DNA of 20,567 nucleotides, taken from NCBI GenBank assembly GCA_903923345.1, contig CAIXXI010000091.1:1-20567 (forward strand), in the 5' to 3' direction. Positions 6,713 through 13,319 of this stretch are shown one piece after another; position 1 is the first letter of the stretch; each line of letters begins with the position of its first letter. Under the pieces are notes generated by a model. It ran no database searches. It was not told where the DNA came from and saw only the letters and a program-made list of their open reading frames with translations. This DNA is from an uncultured Burkholderiales bacterium (GTDB lineage: Bacteria; Pseudomonadota; Gammaproteobacteria; Burkholderiales; Burkholderiaceae_E). The position numbers and the translations under genes are program-made.

Positions 6713-8224
6713 TCAGGGGGTGCAGCGTCCCGGCGGGAGGTCGGTTGCATAGCGCCTCCGTTCGTACAGTGCCGTGTGGTTGTCGGGTCGTCGCGGTGCG
6801 TGGACGATCGACTCGCGAAGCCGTTCGAGCAGCCCGTGCCGGCGCATCGGTGGCTCGGGCACGGTGGCGTTAGCCTCGATGGTCAGTTCAACCCGCTGCA
6901 GCGCGCGTGATCCGGTGATCGTCCAGCCCGGAACAGGACTTTCGATGCGGAAATCACCGAGCTCGACCGGCAGCGGCGCGCGTGGTGCGTCGAGCAGCTG
7001 GCCGTCGCGGTCCTGTGCGAAGGCCATCACCAGCGAGCGCAGCGACCACAGGCAACTGGCCGGTCCGGAGTAGGCCGCCTGCAGGGCGGGATCGTCGCCG
7101 CAGAATCCCGAGGTCACCCGGCCCGCGTCGATCGCCCCGTGAGTGATGAACCACGACCAGCTGGCGTCGAGTGCGCGCAGCGCTTCACCGCGTTGCAGTC
7201 CGGCTGCGGGTGTGCCGGACGCGCTTGCGGGACGGCCGACCTGTGCCAGCAGCGGTACCGGGGCGGCCATGCGATAGCAGGCACTGCGGCCCATCAGCGG
7301 ATGGCCGCGTGGCCCCAGCAGGTAGCGCCAGGTCGAGACGAATTCGGATCGCGCCGGGTCGATGAAATCGGCCTCGAAGCCCGGGTCCAACTGCTGCAGC
7401 CAGTACAGCGAGTAGTGGAAAGACCAGGCGTTGTAGAAATCGAAGCCATTGGGCGGGTCGACAAACCAGCCCTGGCCACGGTACAGGCTCTTCAAAATCT
7501 CCCAGCTGGTCTGCATGCGTTCGTCGTATCGCGAGACGTCTGCGCCCAGCGCCCGCAAGGCCCGGTGAACGGTCAGTGCGAACAGTTGCCAGTTGCCGTC
7601 CCAGGCCTGGCGTTGCAGCGACTGCGACAGCCACGTCACCACGCGGGCCTGCTCGCTGGCATCGAGCCGCGCCCAGACCTGCTCGCGTGCCAGCCACAGG
7701 CCCAGCGCGATGTCGGCCGACTCGACCAGTTGCGGGCTGTAGTCGCCGACATCGCCCCAATAGGCAGGGTGCTTCGGGTCGGTGCCGATCGCAATGCCGC
7801 GGGCAAAGGCCTGCGCCAGATCGAGGCGGCCAGAGGCCAGTTCGATCGATCCCGGGCGTCCGCTGGCGAGCCAGGCGGCGGCCAGCGGAAAGATGCGTGA
7901 AAAGCCCTCCATGCCATCCGCGCTGCGACCGGCCTGGCTGGGCTCGCCCGGATAGTGAGCCCGTTCTCCGGTGGGCGTTCGGTAGTTGGCGAAGCCTTCC
8001 AGCAGGTGGCGGGCCAGCGCCTCATAGTCGGCGGATCCGGGATGACCGTCGCCCCGGGGCGCGAAGCGGCGCTGCAGCTCGGATTGGGGCGTGATGCGCG
8101 TGGCGATCGGCTTTGCACGTTCGTTCCAGCCCGGCACTGCGGTTCTCAGCCTGACCGCATGCAGCAGCAGGCCGGCGCCGATCAGGGCCAGGATCAGGAC
8201 GATCCGGATGCGGCGCGGGCTCAT
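6713..8224 (-). CDS. DUF2264 domain protein, membrane-anchored or secreted (possible glycoside hydrolase/lyase-like)
   Basis: The 503-residue product begins with a basic N-terminus and a hydrophobic segment at about residues 8-25, with no clear cleavage site, so it is probably anchored in the inner membrane facing the periplasm. The rest matches the DUF2264 pattern as I recall it: M-E-G-F-S-R-I-F-P-L-A-A-A-W-L near residues 102-116, the W-G-D-V-G-D-Y region, D-G-N-W-Q-L-F, and G-W-F-V-D-P-P-N-G-F-D-F-Y-N-A-W-S-F-H-Y. The Trp/Tyr-rich helices suggest an alpha/alpha toroid like polysaccharide lyases and GH-type enzymes. No catalytic activity has been assigned to the family that I know of. Its start codon overlaps the stop of the GMC oxidoreductase gene (TGATG), so they are translationally coupled. 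Action on an exported polysaccharide is inference. Confidence 0.82.
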   Translation of the reverse strand: MSPRRIRIVLILALIGAGLLLHAVRLRTAVPGWNERAKPIATRITPQSELQRRFAPRGDGHPGSADYEALARHLLEGFANYRTPTGERAHYPGEPSQAGRSADGMEGFSRIFPLAAAWLASGRPGSIELASGRLDLAQAFARGIAIGTDPKHPAYWGDVGDYSPQLVESADIALGLWLAREQVWARLDASEQARVVTWLSQSLQRQAWDGNWQLFALTVHRALRALGADVSRYDERMQTSWEILKSLYRGQGWFVDPPNGFDFYNAWSFHYSLYWLQQLDPGFEADFIDPARSEFVSTWRYLLGPRGHPLMGRSACYRMAAPVPLLAQVGRPASASGTPAAGLQRGEALRALDASWSWFITHGAIDAGRVTSGFCGDDPALQAAYSGPASCLWSLRSLVMAFAQDRDGQLLDAPRAPLPVELGDFRIESPVPGWTITGSRALQRVELTIEANATVPEPPMRRHGLLERLRESIVHAPRRPDNHTALYERRRYATDLPPGRCTP

Positions 8225-9672
8225 CAGGCCGCGCCCGAAAAGCGGACCGGACCGCTCAGGTGATCAGCCAGCCGCAGCGAAAGCTGAACGATCGTCAGGG
8301 TCGGATTGACTGCGCCGCCGCTGGGAAAGACCGACGAGCCGGCGACGTGCAGATTGGCCAGTCCGTGGACCTTGCAGTGGGCATCGACCACGCCGCGTCG
8401 CGGGTCCGCCGACATGCGTGTGCCGCCCATGTGGTGGTTACCCTTGATCTCGTCGTCCGCCGGAAACGACCCCTGGCCGAGCACCCAGGGATCGATTCGT
8501 GCGCGCCCGTGCCCGCGGGCAGCCAGGGTTTCGGCCAGTAACAGTGCCGCCCCTCGAACCGTCTGCCGATCGACCTCGTCGAGGCGCCAGTGCAGCTCGG
8601 CGCGGGGTACGCCATTGCGATCGGGGTCGGCACCGAGCACCACCCGGTTCCAGGCGCGTGGCGCCTGCTCCCAGGAGGCGCGCAGCAATGCGCCACAAAA
8701 CAGGCGCCGGTTCAGTCCGGCCATCACGCGCTGACCGAGTTCGGGTGCCACGCAGGCCAGCCGCACCGCCAGTTCACGGGAGGCTTCGCGGGGGCGGCGG
8801 GTCAGCCGCAATCCGGCGTTGAGCAGGCCACGATCGCGCAGGGCGGCCGCAGTCGGTGCCGACCAGGCGATCGACCAGCGATCGAACACCATCGGTGTGT
8901 CCGCTTCGAGCAGCGCCTCGCCGACGGTGAAATGCGGATGCTCGATCCAGTAGCGGCCCAGGGCAGCGGGCTCTTTCACGATGCGCCCGACTTGGGTTCG
9001 ATTGGCCCACAGCAGCATGCGACTGTTCTCGATGCCGCCGGCACACAGAACGAACTGGCGCGCCTTCAGGCGGTGGCGACGGCCATCGGGACCGCAGGCC
9101 TCGACCGACTCGATGACGCCGCCGCTTTCGTGCAGATCGACCACGCAGGCATCGAGCACCACAGTCACATTCGCCATGCGATTCAGCACCGGTCGGTATT
9201 TGGCGGCGAAATTGACCGGCGGCGAATAGCGCATCGTGGTCAGGCGCAATGCCTCGCCATAAGGGCGATCGGGCTGGTGCGGGGTGAGCTCCAGCACCGA
9301 CTCGGCGCGGGCCAGGAAGGGCTCGAGGTCGCTGCGCCCGATCGGCCATTTCGTGTCGATCCCAGGAACCTTGTCTTCGAAATCGATGGCATCGAGGGTC
9401 TGGCAAAAGCCGCCCCAGTGGTTGGAGCTGCCGCCAAAACAGCGCAGCCTGCCGACCTCCAGGTCGAAGCGCAGGGGCCCGACCACCTCGCCTTCGTACA
9501 TGGCCTGCGAGTCCGGATCGACATGGGCACCGCCGGCCTCCAGCAGCAGGACCGACCAGCCGCGTGCACCCAGTTCGGTCGCCAGTGTGATGCCGGCCGG
9601 GCCCGAGCCGATGAGGCAGACATCGAAGCGCCGAGCGCCGTGTGCCACTCGCTCGAGCGATTCGGCAAACAT
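8224..9672 (-). CDS. GMC family FAD-dependent oxidoreductase
   Basis: The 482-residue flavoprotein would oxidise an alcohol or sugar hydroxyl using FAD. The N-terminal dinucleotide fold is visible as G-S-G-P-A-G (residues 22-27) with the ribose-binding acidic residue in L-L-L-E-A-G (Glu45). Another FAD contact is C-F-G-G-S-S-N-H-W-G-G. The C-terminal substrate domain has N-H-H-M-G-G-T-R-M (His413/His414) and S-G-G-A-V-N-P-T (Asn456). This is the His/Asn pair spacing expected of pyranose-oxidase-like and sugar-dehydrogenase GMC enzymes. The start ATG at 9672 overlaps the stop of a small upstream gene (TGATG). The frame stays open further upstream, but that part has no domain and is antisense-like. 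The protein lacks its own signal peptide. A periplasmic location would need a partner, possibly the small upstream protein. The substrate is unknown. Confidence 0.9.
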   Translation of the reverse strand: MFAESLERVAHGARRFDVCLIGSGPAGITLATELGARGWSVLLLEAGGAHVDPDSQAMYEGEVVGPLRFDLEVGRLRCFGGSSNHWGGFCQTLDAIDFEDKVPGIDTKWPIGRSDLEPFLARAESVLELTPHQPDRPYGEALRLTTMRYSPPVNFAAKYRPVLNRMANVTVVLDACVVDLHESGGVIESVEACGPDGRRHRLKARQFVLCAGGIENSRMLLWANRTQVGRIVKEPAALGRYWIEHPHFTVGEALLEADTPMVFDRWSIAWSAPTAAALRDRGLLNAGLRLTRRPREASRELAVRLACVAPELGQRVMAGLNRRLFCGALLRASWEQAPRAWNRVVLGADPDRNGVPRAELHWRLDEVDRQTVRGAALLLAETLAARGHGRARIDPWVLGQGSFPADDEIKGNHHMGGTRMSADPRRGVVDAHCKVHGLANLHVAGSSVFPSGGAVNPTLTIVQLSLRLADHLSGPVRFSGAA

Positions 9673-9866
9673 CAGCTGTCGTCGCGATGCAGCAGCCAGC
9701 CGTCGCGCAGGATCAGTCCGGTCGCGGGGGCCGCGGCTGCGATCGGGCGCGCCCGGGCGGGAGTGGCCAGCGCCAGCAACCCGAGCAGGGCGATTCGGCG
9801 GGGCGCTGAAGGGCGCACGCCGCCCCGCGGCGACGGGCAGGGAAAGCGTCTGAGAAGGGTCTTCAT
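9672..9866 (-). CDS. Small exported protein (64 residues), possible Tat-type escort of the GMC oxidoreductase
   Basis: The product starts with a long basic region, then P-R-R-I-A-L-L-G-L-L and an A-R-A cleavage-like site near residue 40. Only about 25 residues remain, ending in R-D-G-W-L-L-H-R-D-D-S. The Arg pair followed by a mild hydrophobic core resembles a twin-arginine signal, although the usual Phe at the second position after the pair is missing. Its stop codon overlaps the GMC start (TGATG), which strongly supports real translation. Gluconate-type dehydrogenases use a small Tat-signal subunit to carry the FAD subunit across the membrane; a similar role here is inference. The gene is short and could also be a Sec-type exported peptide or a leader. 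Confidence 0.5.
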   Translation of the reverse strand: MKTLLRRFPCPSPRGGVRPSAPRRIALLGLLALATPARARPIAAAAPATGLILRDGWLLHRDDS

Positions 9867-9980
9867 TCGCCTGATCGTGCTGCACGTGCACCGGCCCGGC
9901 GTTGATCCTGCTCAGTCGGATGGACAGGCAGAGCCCCTGAGCCAGGTGCTGGCACCGCAGGCTGCCGCCCGCCCGCCCGT

Positions 9981-9986
9981 TAGAAT
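9981..9986 (+). promoter_or_regulatory. Likely -10 box (TAGAAT) of the cytochrome oxidase assembly operon
   Basis: TAGAAT, preceded by T, ends eight bases before the ATG at 9994, so transcription would start at or within a base or so of the start codon. No good -35 box is seen 16-18 bases upstream. This placement implies a leaderless mRNA, and indeed no ribosome binding site exists. The region 9867-9993 is the only gap between the divergent GMC group and this operon. Confidence 0.45.
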
Positions 9987-9993
9987 CCGTCGG

Positions 9994-10614
9994 ATGACTG
10001 CTGCCTCTTCCCCTTCACCCGCCGTTCCTGCGTCTGACCGCCGCCGCCGCATCCAGCGCCTCAAGCTGATGGCCATCCTGCTGGTCTGCGCAGCACCGGT
10101 GATCGCGTCGTACCTGGTGTACTACGTGATCCCGCCGTCGGGCCGGACCAATTTCGGCACGCTGATCGAGCCGCAGCGCCCGGCCACAGGCCTGCCCCTG
10201 CAAACCCTCGACGGCGCGCCGCAGCCCTTCAAACCCCTGCTCGGACAATGGGTCCTGCTGCATGCCGACTCTGCGCTGTGTGGCCGCGCCTGCGTCGACA
10301 AGCTCTATGCCCTGCGCCAGCATCGCACCATGACCGGCAAGGACCGCGATCGCATCGAGCGGCTGTGGCTGATCACCGATGCCGCGCAACCGGCCGAGGC
10401 CTTGTCGACCGACTACGGCGGCACGCTGATGTATCGCGCTGACCCTGTCGCTCTGGCGGCACTGCTGCCCGTGGAGCCCGGGCGACGCATCGAGGACTAC
10501 CTCTATCTGATCGACCCGATGGGCAATCTGATGATGCGCTTTCCGGCCGACGGTGAGCCGGCCCGCATCCGCAAGGACATCTCTCGCTTGCTGCGGGCCT
10601 CGCGGGTCGGCTGA
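9994..10614 (+). CDS. Membrane-anchored thioredoxin-fold-like protein with CxxxC motif, cytochrome oxidase assembly operon
   Basis: The 206-residue product has a cytoplasmic basic start, one transmembrane helix (about residues 24-46) and a periplasmic domain. That domain contains G-Q-W-V-L-L-H-A-D-S-A-L-C-G-R-A-C (His90, Cys96, Cys100). The CxxxC spacing and the preceding beta-strand recall SCO copper chaperones, although the Pro after the second Cys and the distal D-H-T His are absent. Proteins of this kind commonly sit just before heme A synthase in Burkholderiales and are usually annotated only as transmembrane or oxidase-related. I chose the ATG at 9994 because the basic-then-hydrophobic topology begins there; the frame upstream is open but featureless. 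It is 17 bases before ctaA. A role in copper or thiol handling for cytochrome c oxidase is inference. Confidence 0.8.
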   Translation: MTAASSPSPAVPASDRRRRIQRLKLMAILLVCAAPVIASYLVYYVIPPSGRTNFGTLIEPQRPATGLPLQTLDGAPQPFKPLLGQWVLLHADSALCGRACVDKLYALRQHRTMTGKDRDRIERLWLITDAAQPAEALSTDYGGTLMYRADPVALAALLPVEPGRRIEDYLYLIDPMGNLMMRFPADGEPARIRKDISRLLRASRVG

Positions 10615-10631
10615 ACGCACGGGACGAATCG

Positions 10632-11714
10632 ATGAAGTCGACCTACAACCGGCTGCTGTTGCTGGCGCTGTTTCTCACCTTCGACCTGATCATGTTCGGG
10701 GCGTTCGTGCGCATCACCGATGCGGGTCTGGGCTGCCCGGATTGGCCGGGGTGTTACGGCCAGGCGACGCCGCTGGGGGCCATGGATTCGATTCGCGCCG
10801 AGGCGGCCGAGCGCCCCGATGGTCCGGTCACCGTGTTCAAGGCCTGGGTCGAGATGCTGCATCGCTACATTGCGGCAGGTCTGGGCCTGATCGTGATCGC
10901 GCTGGCGGTGGCGGCCACGCGGGCCCGCCGGCGTGATCCAGGCGCACAGCGCCAGCCGGGTGTGCCACTGGCCTGGTTCACGCTGGCCTGGATCATCGTG
11001 CAGGGCGCCTTCGGTGCACTGACGGTCACCCTCAAGCTGCAGCCGGCGATCGTCACCGCCCACCTGCTGGGCGGCATGACGCTGTTCGGCCTGTTGGTGG
11101 CGCAGTGGTGCCGCACCGAGGGGCCGGTCGTGACGCAGGATGCGTCGCGGCTCAGGCGTCTTGCCTGGCTGGCACTGGCCGTGCTGTTCGTGCAGATCGC
11201 CCTGGGCGGTTGGGTGAGCACGAATTACGCGACCCTGGCCTGTCAGTCCTTCCCGACCTGTCAGGGGCAGTGGTGGCCGCCGATGGACTTCGCCCGGGGC
11301 TTTGAGCTGTGGCGGCCGCTGGGCATCAGTGCCGACGGCCGGGCCTTGCCGTTTCAGGCGCTGACCGCAATCCATGTGGTCCACCGGCTGTGGGCGGGGC
11401 TGGCGTTTCTCGTGATCGGCTGGCTGGCCGTGCGCGCATTCAGAACCGAGGCCTTGCGCCAGACCGGCTGGCTGCTCGGGGCTTTGCTGGTGCTGCAGGC
11501 GCTCACCGGCCTGACCAATGTCTTTCTCGACTGGCCGCTGGTGGCTGCGGTGGCCCATACCGGTGGCGCGGCCGGACTGCTGGCAGCAGTGCTCGTGGTA
11601 GCCTTCGCCAGCGCAGCGCCCTCATCGGCGCATCCGGCGCACGCCCGTCCCGGCCGGACGCCTCAATCCGACACACCCCCCACCAGGCAGACCGCGTCTA
11701 CTGTGCGCGCCTGA
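10632..11714 (+). CDS. ctaA: Heme A synthase
   Basis: This 360-residue inner-membrane enzyme (COX15/CtaA family) oxidises the C8 methyl of heme O to the formyl of heme A, needed by aa3-type cytochrome c oxidase. There are about eight transmembrane helices. Conserved heme ligands are visible as His77 (E-M-L-H-R-Y), His144 (T-A-H-L-L-G-G), His248/His251 (I-H-V-V-H-R-L-W) and His309 (A-H-T-G-G-A). Two loop cysteine pairs, Cys35/Cys41 (G-C-P-D-W-P-G-C) and Cys204/Cys210 (A-C-Q-S-F-P-T-C), match the cysteine-containing class of the family. The length is normal apart from a low-complexity Ala/Pro/Thr tail. The gene lies 17 bases after its upstream neighbour and 10 bases before ctaB, in one operon. 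Confidence 0.96.
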   Translation: MKSTYNRLLLLALFLTFDLIMFGAFVRITDAGLGCPDWPGCYGQATPLGAMDSIRAEAAERPDGPVTVFKAWVEMLHRYIAAGLGLIVIALAVAATRARRRDPGAQRQPGVPLAWFTLAWIIVQGAFGALTVTLKLQPAIVTAHLLGGMTLFGLLVAQWCRTEGPVVTQDASRLRRLAWLALAVLFVQIALGGWVSTNYATLACQSFPTCQGQWWPPMDFARGFELWRPLGISADGRALPFQALTAIHVVHRLWAGLAFLVIGWLAVRAFRTEALRQTGWLLGALLVLQALTGLTNVFLDWPLVAAVAHTGGAAGLLAAVLVVAFASAAPSSAHPAHARPGRTPQSDTPPTRQTASTVRA

Positions 11715-11724
11715 CCGCAGTCCA

Positions 11725-12615
11725 ATGGATCTCCTTCACCGCTCACCGTCGTCGATCGCCCACCTGTTTGGCCAGTACCTCGAACTGACCAAGCCGCGCA
11801 TCGTGATGCTCACTGCGTTTTGCGCGGTGATTGGCATGGTGCTGGCCACCGCGCAGACCGTGCCCTGGCAGGTCCTGGTGTTCGGCACGGTGGGGATTTC
11901 GCTGCTGGCCGGCGCCGGTTTCACCTTCAACTGTCTGGTCGAGCGAGGCATCGATGCCCGAATGGCCCGGACCCGCAAACGACCGGCCGCCAGCGGCGAA
12001 GTCTCGGTGACGGGCACGATCGCCTTCGCAGTGCTGCTCGGCGCGGCAGGCTCCTGGCTGCTGCTGGCCTTTGTCAATGAGCTCACGATGTGGCTGACGC
12101 TGGCGACCTTCGTCGGCTACGCGCTGATCTACACCCTGATTCTCAAGCCCGCCACGCCGCAGAACATCGTGATCGGCGGCGCCTCGGGTGCGATGCCGCC
12201 GGTGCTCGGCTGGGCGGCTGTGGCCAACGATGTCGGCCCGCAGGCGCTGGTGCTGTTCCTGATCATCTTCGTCTGGACGCCGCCGCACTTCTGGGCGCTG
12301 GCCCTGTATCGGGTCGAGGACTATCGCCGAGCCGGCCTGCCGATGCTGCCGGTGACCCACGGCGAGCGCTTCACCCGCCTGCATATCCTGCTCTACACCG
12401 TGCTGCTGGTGGCCACCACCTTGCTGCCCTTCATGATCCGCATGAGCGGCTGGTTTTACCTGGTCTGCGCGCTGGCGCTGGGTGCGGGCTTCCTCTGGTA
12501 TGCCTGGCGCCTGTGGCGCGGCTATTCAGACCGGTTGGCGCGACGCACCTTCACCTATTCGATCTACTACCTGGCAGCCCTGTTTGCAGCGCTGCTGATC
12601 GATCACTGGCTGTGA
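11725..12615 (+). CDS. ctaB: Protoheme IX farnesyltransferase (heme O synthase)
   Basis: The 296-residue UbiA-superfamily membrane enzyme transfers a farnesyl group to protoheme to make heme O, the substrate of the preceding heme A synthase. The N-terminal Y-L-E-L-T-K-P-R-I-V is diagnostic. The first acidic motif is N-C-L-V-E-R-G-I-D-A-R-M-A-R-T-R (Asn69, Glu73, Asp77). It is followed by K-P-A-T-P-Q-N-I-V-I-G-G-A-S-G-A-M-P-P and the W-T-P-P-H-F-W-A-L segment. The second motif region is Y-R-V-E-D-Y-R-R-A-G-L-P-M-L-P. About nine transmembrane helices are present and the length is standard. Its stop overlaps the GTG start of the SCO gene by four bases (GTGA). It is equally known as cyoE/cox10. 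Confidence 0.97.
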   Translation: MDLLHRSPSSIAHLFGQYLELTKPRIVMLTAFCAVIGMVLATAQTVPWQVLVFGTVGISLLAGAGFTFNCLVERGIDARMARTRKRPAASGEVSVTGTIAFAVLLGAAGSWLLLAFVNELTMWLTLATFVGYALIYTLILKPATPQNIVIGGASGAMPPVLGWAAVANDVGPQALVLFLIIFVWTPPHFWALALYRVEDYRRAGLPMLPVTHGERFTRLHILLYTVLLVATTLLPFMIRMSGWFYLVCALALGAGFLWYAWRLWRGYSDRLARRTFTYSIYYLAALFAALLIDHWL

Positions 12616-13268
12616 ACAGGCTCCTCGATCCATTGGCTTCGCGCTGGCACCCAACGGCAGGTCGATTCGGTCTGCTCGCAGGATGTGCGGCGATGGCCGT
12701 ACTGATGGCGCTGAGCGGCTGTGACCGCCTGCCCGGCGCATCGGGCGTCGCCTCGTTCAAATCGACCGACATCACCGGCGCCGACTACGGCAAGACACTC
12801 GACCTCACCGATCACACCGGCACATCCCGCACGCTCGCTGATTTCCGCGGCAAGCTGGTCGTGCTGTTTTTCGGCTTTACCCAGTGCCCGGACGTCTGCC
12901 CCACGACGCTGGCCACCATGGCCGATGTCATGAAGCAGTTGGGGCCGGATGCCGACCGCGTACAGGTGGTCTTCGTCACCCTGGATCCAGAGCGTGACAG
13001 CCAGAAAGTGCTGTCCGGCTATGTCACCGCCTTCGATCCGCGCTTCATCGGTTTGTATGGCGATGCAGACGCCACCACCCGCGCTGCCAAAGAGTTCAAG
13101 GTGTTCGTTCAGAAGTCGGCCGGCTCCTCGCCGTCCAACTACACGCTTGACCACACCGCTGCGACCTACGTCCTCGATGGCCAGGGGCGCCTTCGCCTGT
13201 ACATGCGCCACGGCCAGTCGAGCGCCGACATCCTGTCGGACCTGCGCCTGCTGCTGTCACGCAGCTGA
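12612..13268 (+). CDS. SCO family copper-chaperone lipoprotein (SCO1/SenC)
   Basis: The 218-residue SCO protein would deliver copper to the CuA site of cytochrome c oxidase, or act as a thiol reductase for it, on the periplasmic side. Copper ligands are visible: Cys92 and Cys96 in C-P-D-V-C-P and His181 in L-D-H-T-A. The G-K-L-V-V-L-F-F-G-F-T-Q-C strand and D-P-E-R-D segment are typical. The signal ends in L-S-G-C, so Cys37 should be lipidated. I chose the GTG at 12612 because it overlaps the ctaB stop (GTGA) and gives a complete basic-hydrophobic signal. An ATG at 12693 would leave only nine residues before the lipobox Cys. This is the last gene of the operon, convergent with the sugar phosphotransferase gene. 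Confidence 0.94.
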   Translation: MNRLLDPLASRWHPTAGRFGLLAGCAAMAVLMALSGCDRLPGASGVASFKSTDITGADYGKTLDLTDHTGTSRTLADFRGKLVVLFFGFTQCPDVCPTTLATMADVMKQLGPDADRVQVVFVTLDPERDSQKVLSGYVTAFDPRFIGLYGDADATTRAAKEFKVFVQKSAGSSPSNYTLDHTAATYVLDGQGRLRLYMRHGQSSADILSDLRLLLSRS

Positions 13269-13319
13269 TCGCCCCTGGGGTGATGCCCCCCGATCGCTCA
13301 GTTCGCCCGATCAAGCGCA

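Noticed and set aside
4271..6873. Plus-strand open frames (about 300-420 codons) across the lipoprotein region
   Set aside because: Their products are low-complexity Gly/Val/Arg-rich and include the translation of the G-rich repeat. The minus-strand frames have lipoboxes and shared domain motifs and are the real genes.
9673..9891. Extension of the GMC reading frame upstream to 9891
   Set aside because: The extra 73 residues are Pro/Arg-rich without motif, and the FAD fold fits a start at 9672, coupled to the small upstream gene.
8590..9993. Long N-terminal extension of the plus-strand frame leading into the 9994-10614 gene
   Set aside because: It is antisense to the GMC oxidoreductase and shows no domain. 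The membrane protein's topology begins at ATG 9994, just after a -10 box.
13269..13319. Terminator between the SCO gene and the phosphotransferase gene
   Set aside because: Only a weak GGGG/CCCC stem is present (about 13277-13289) and there is no T-run on either strand.
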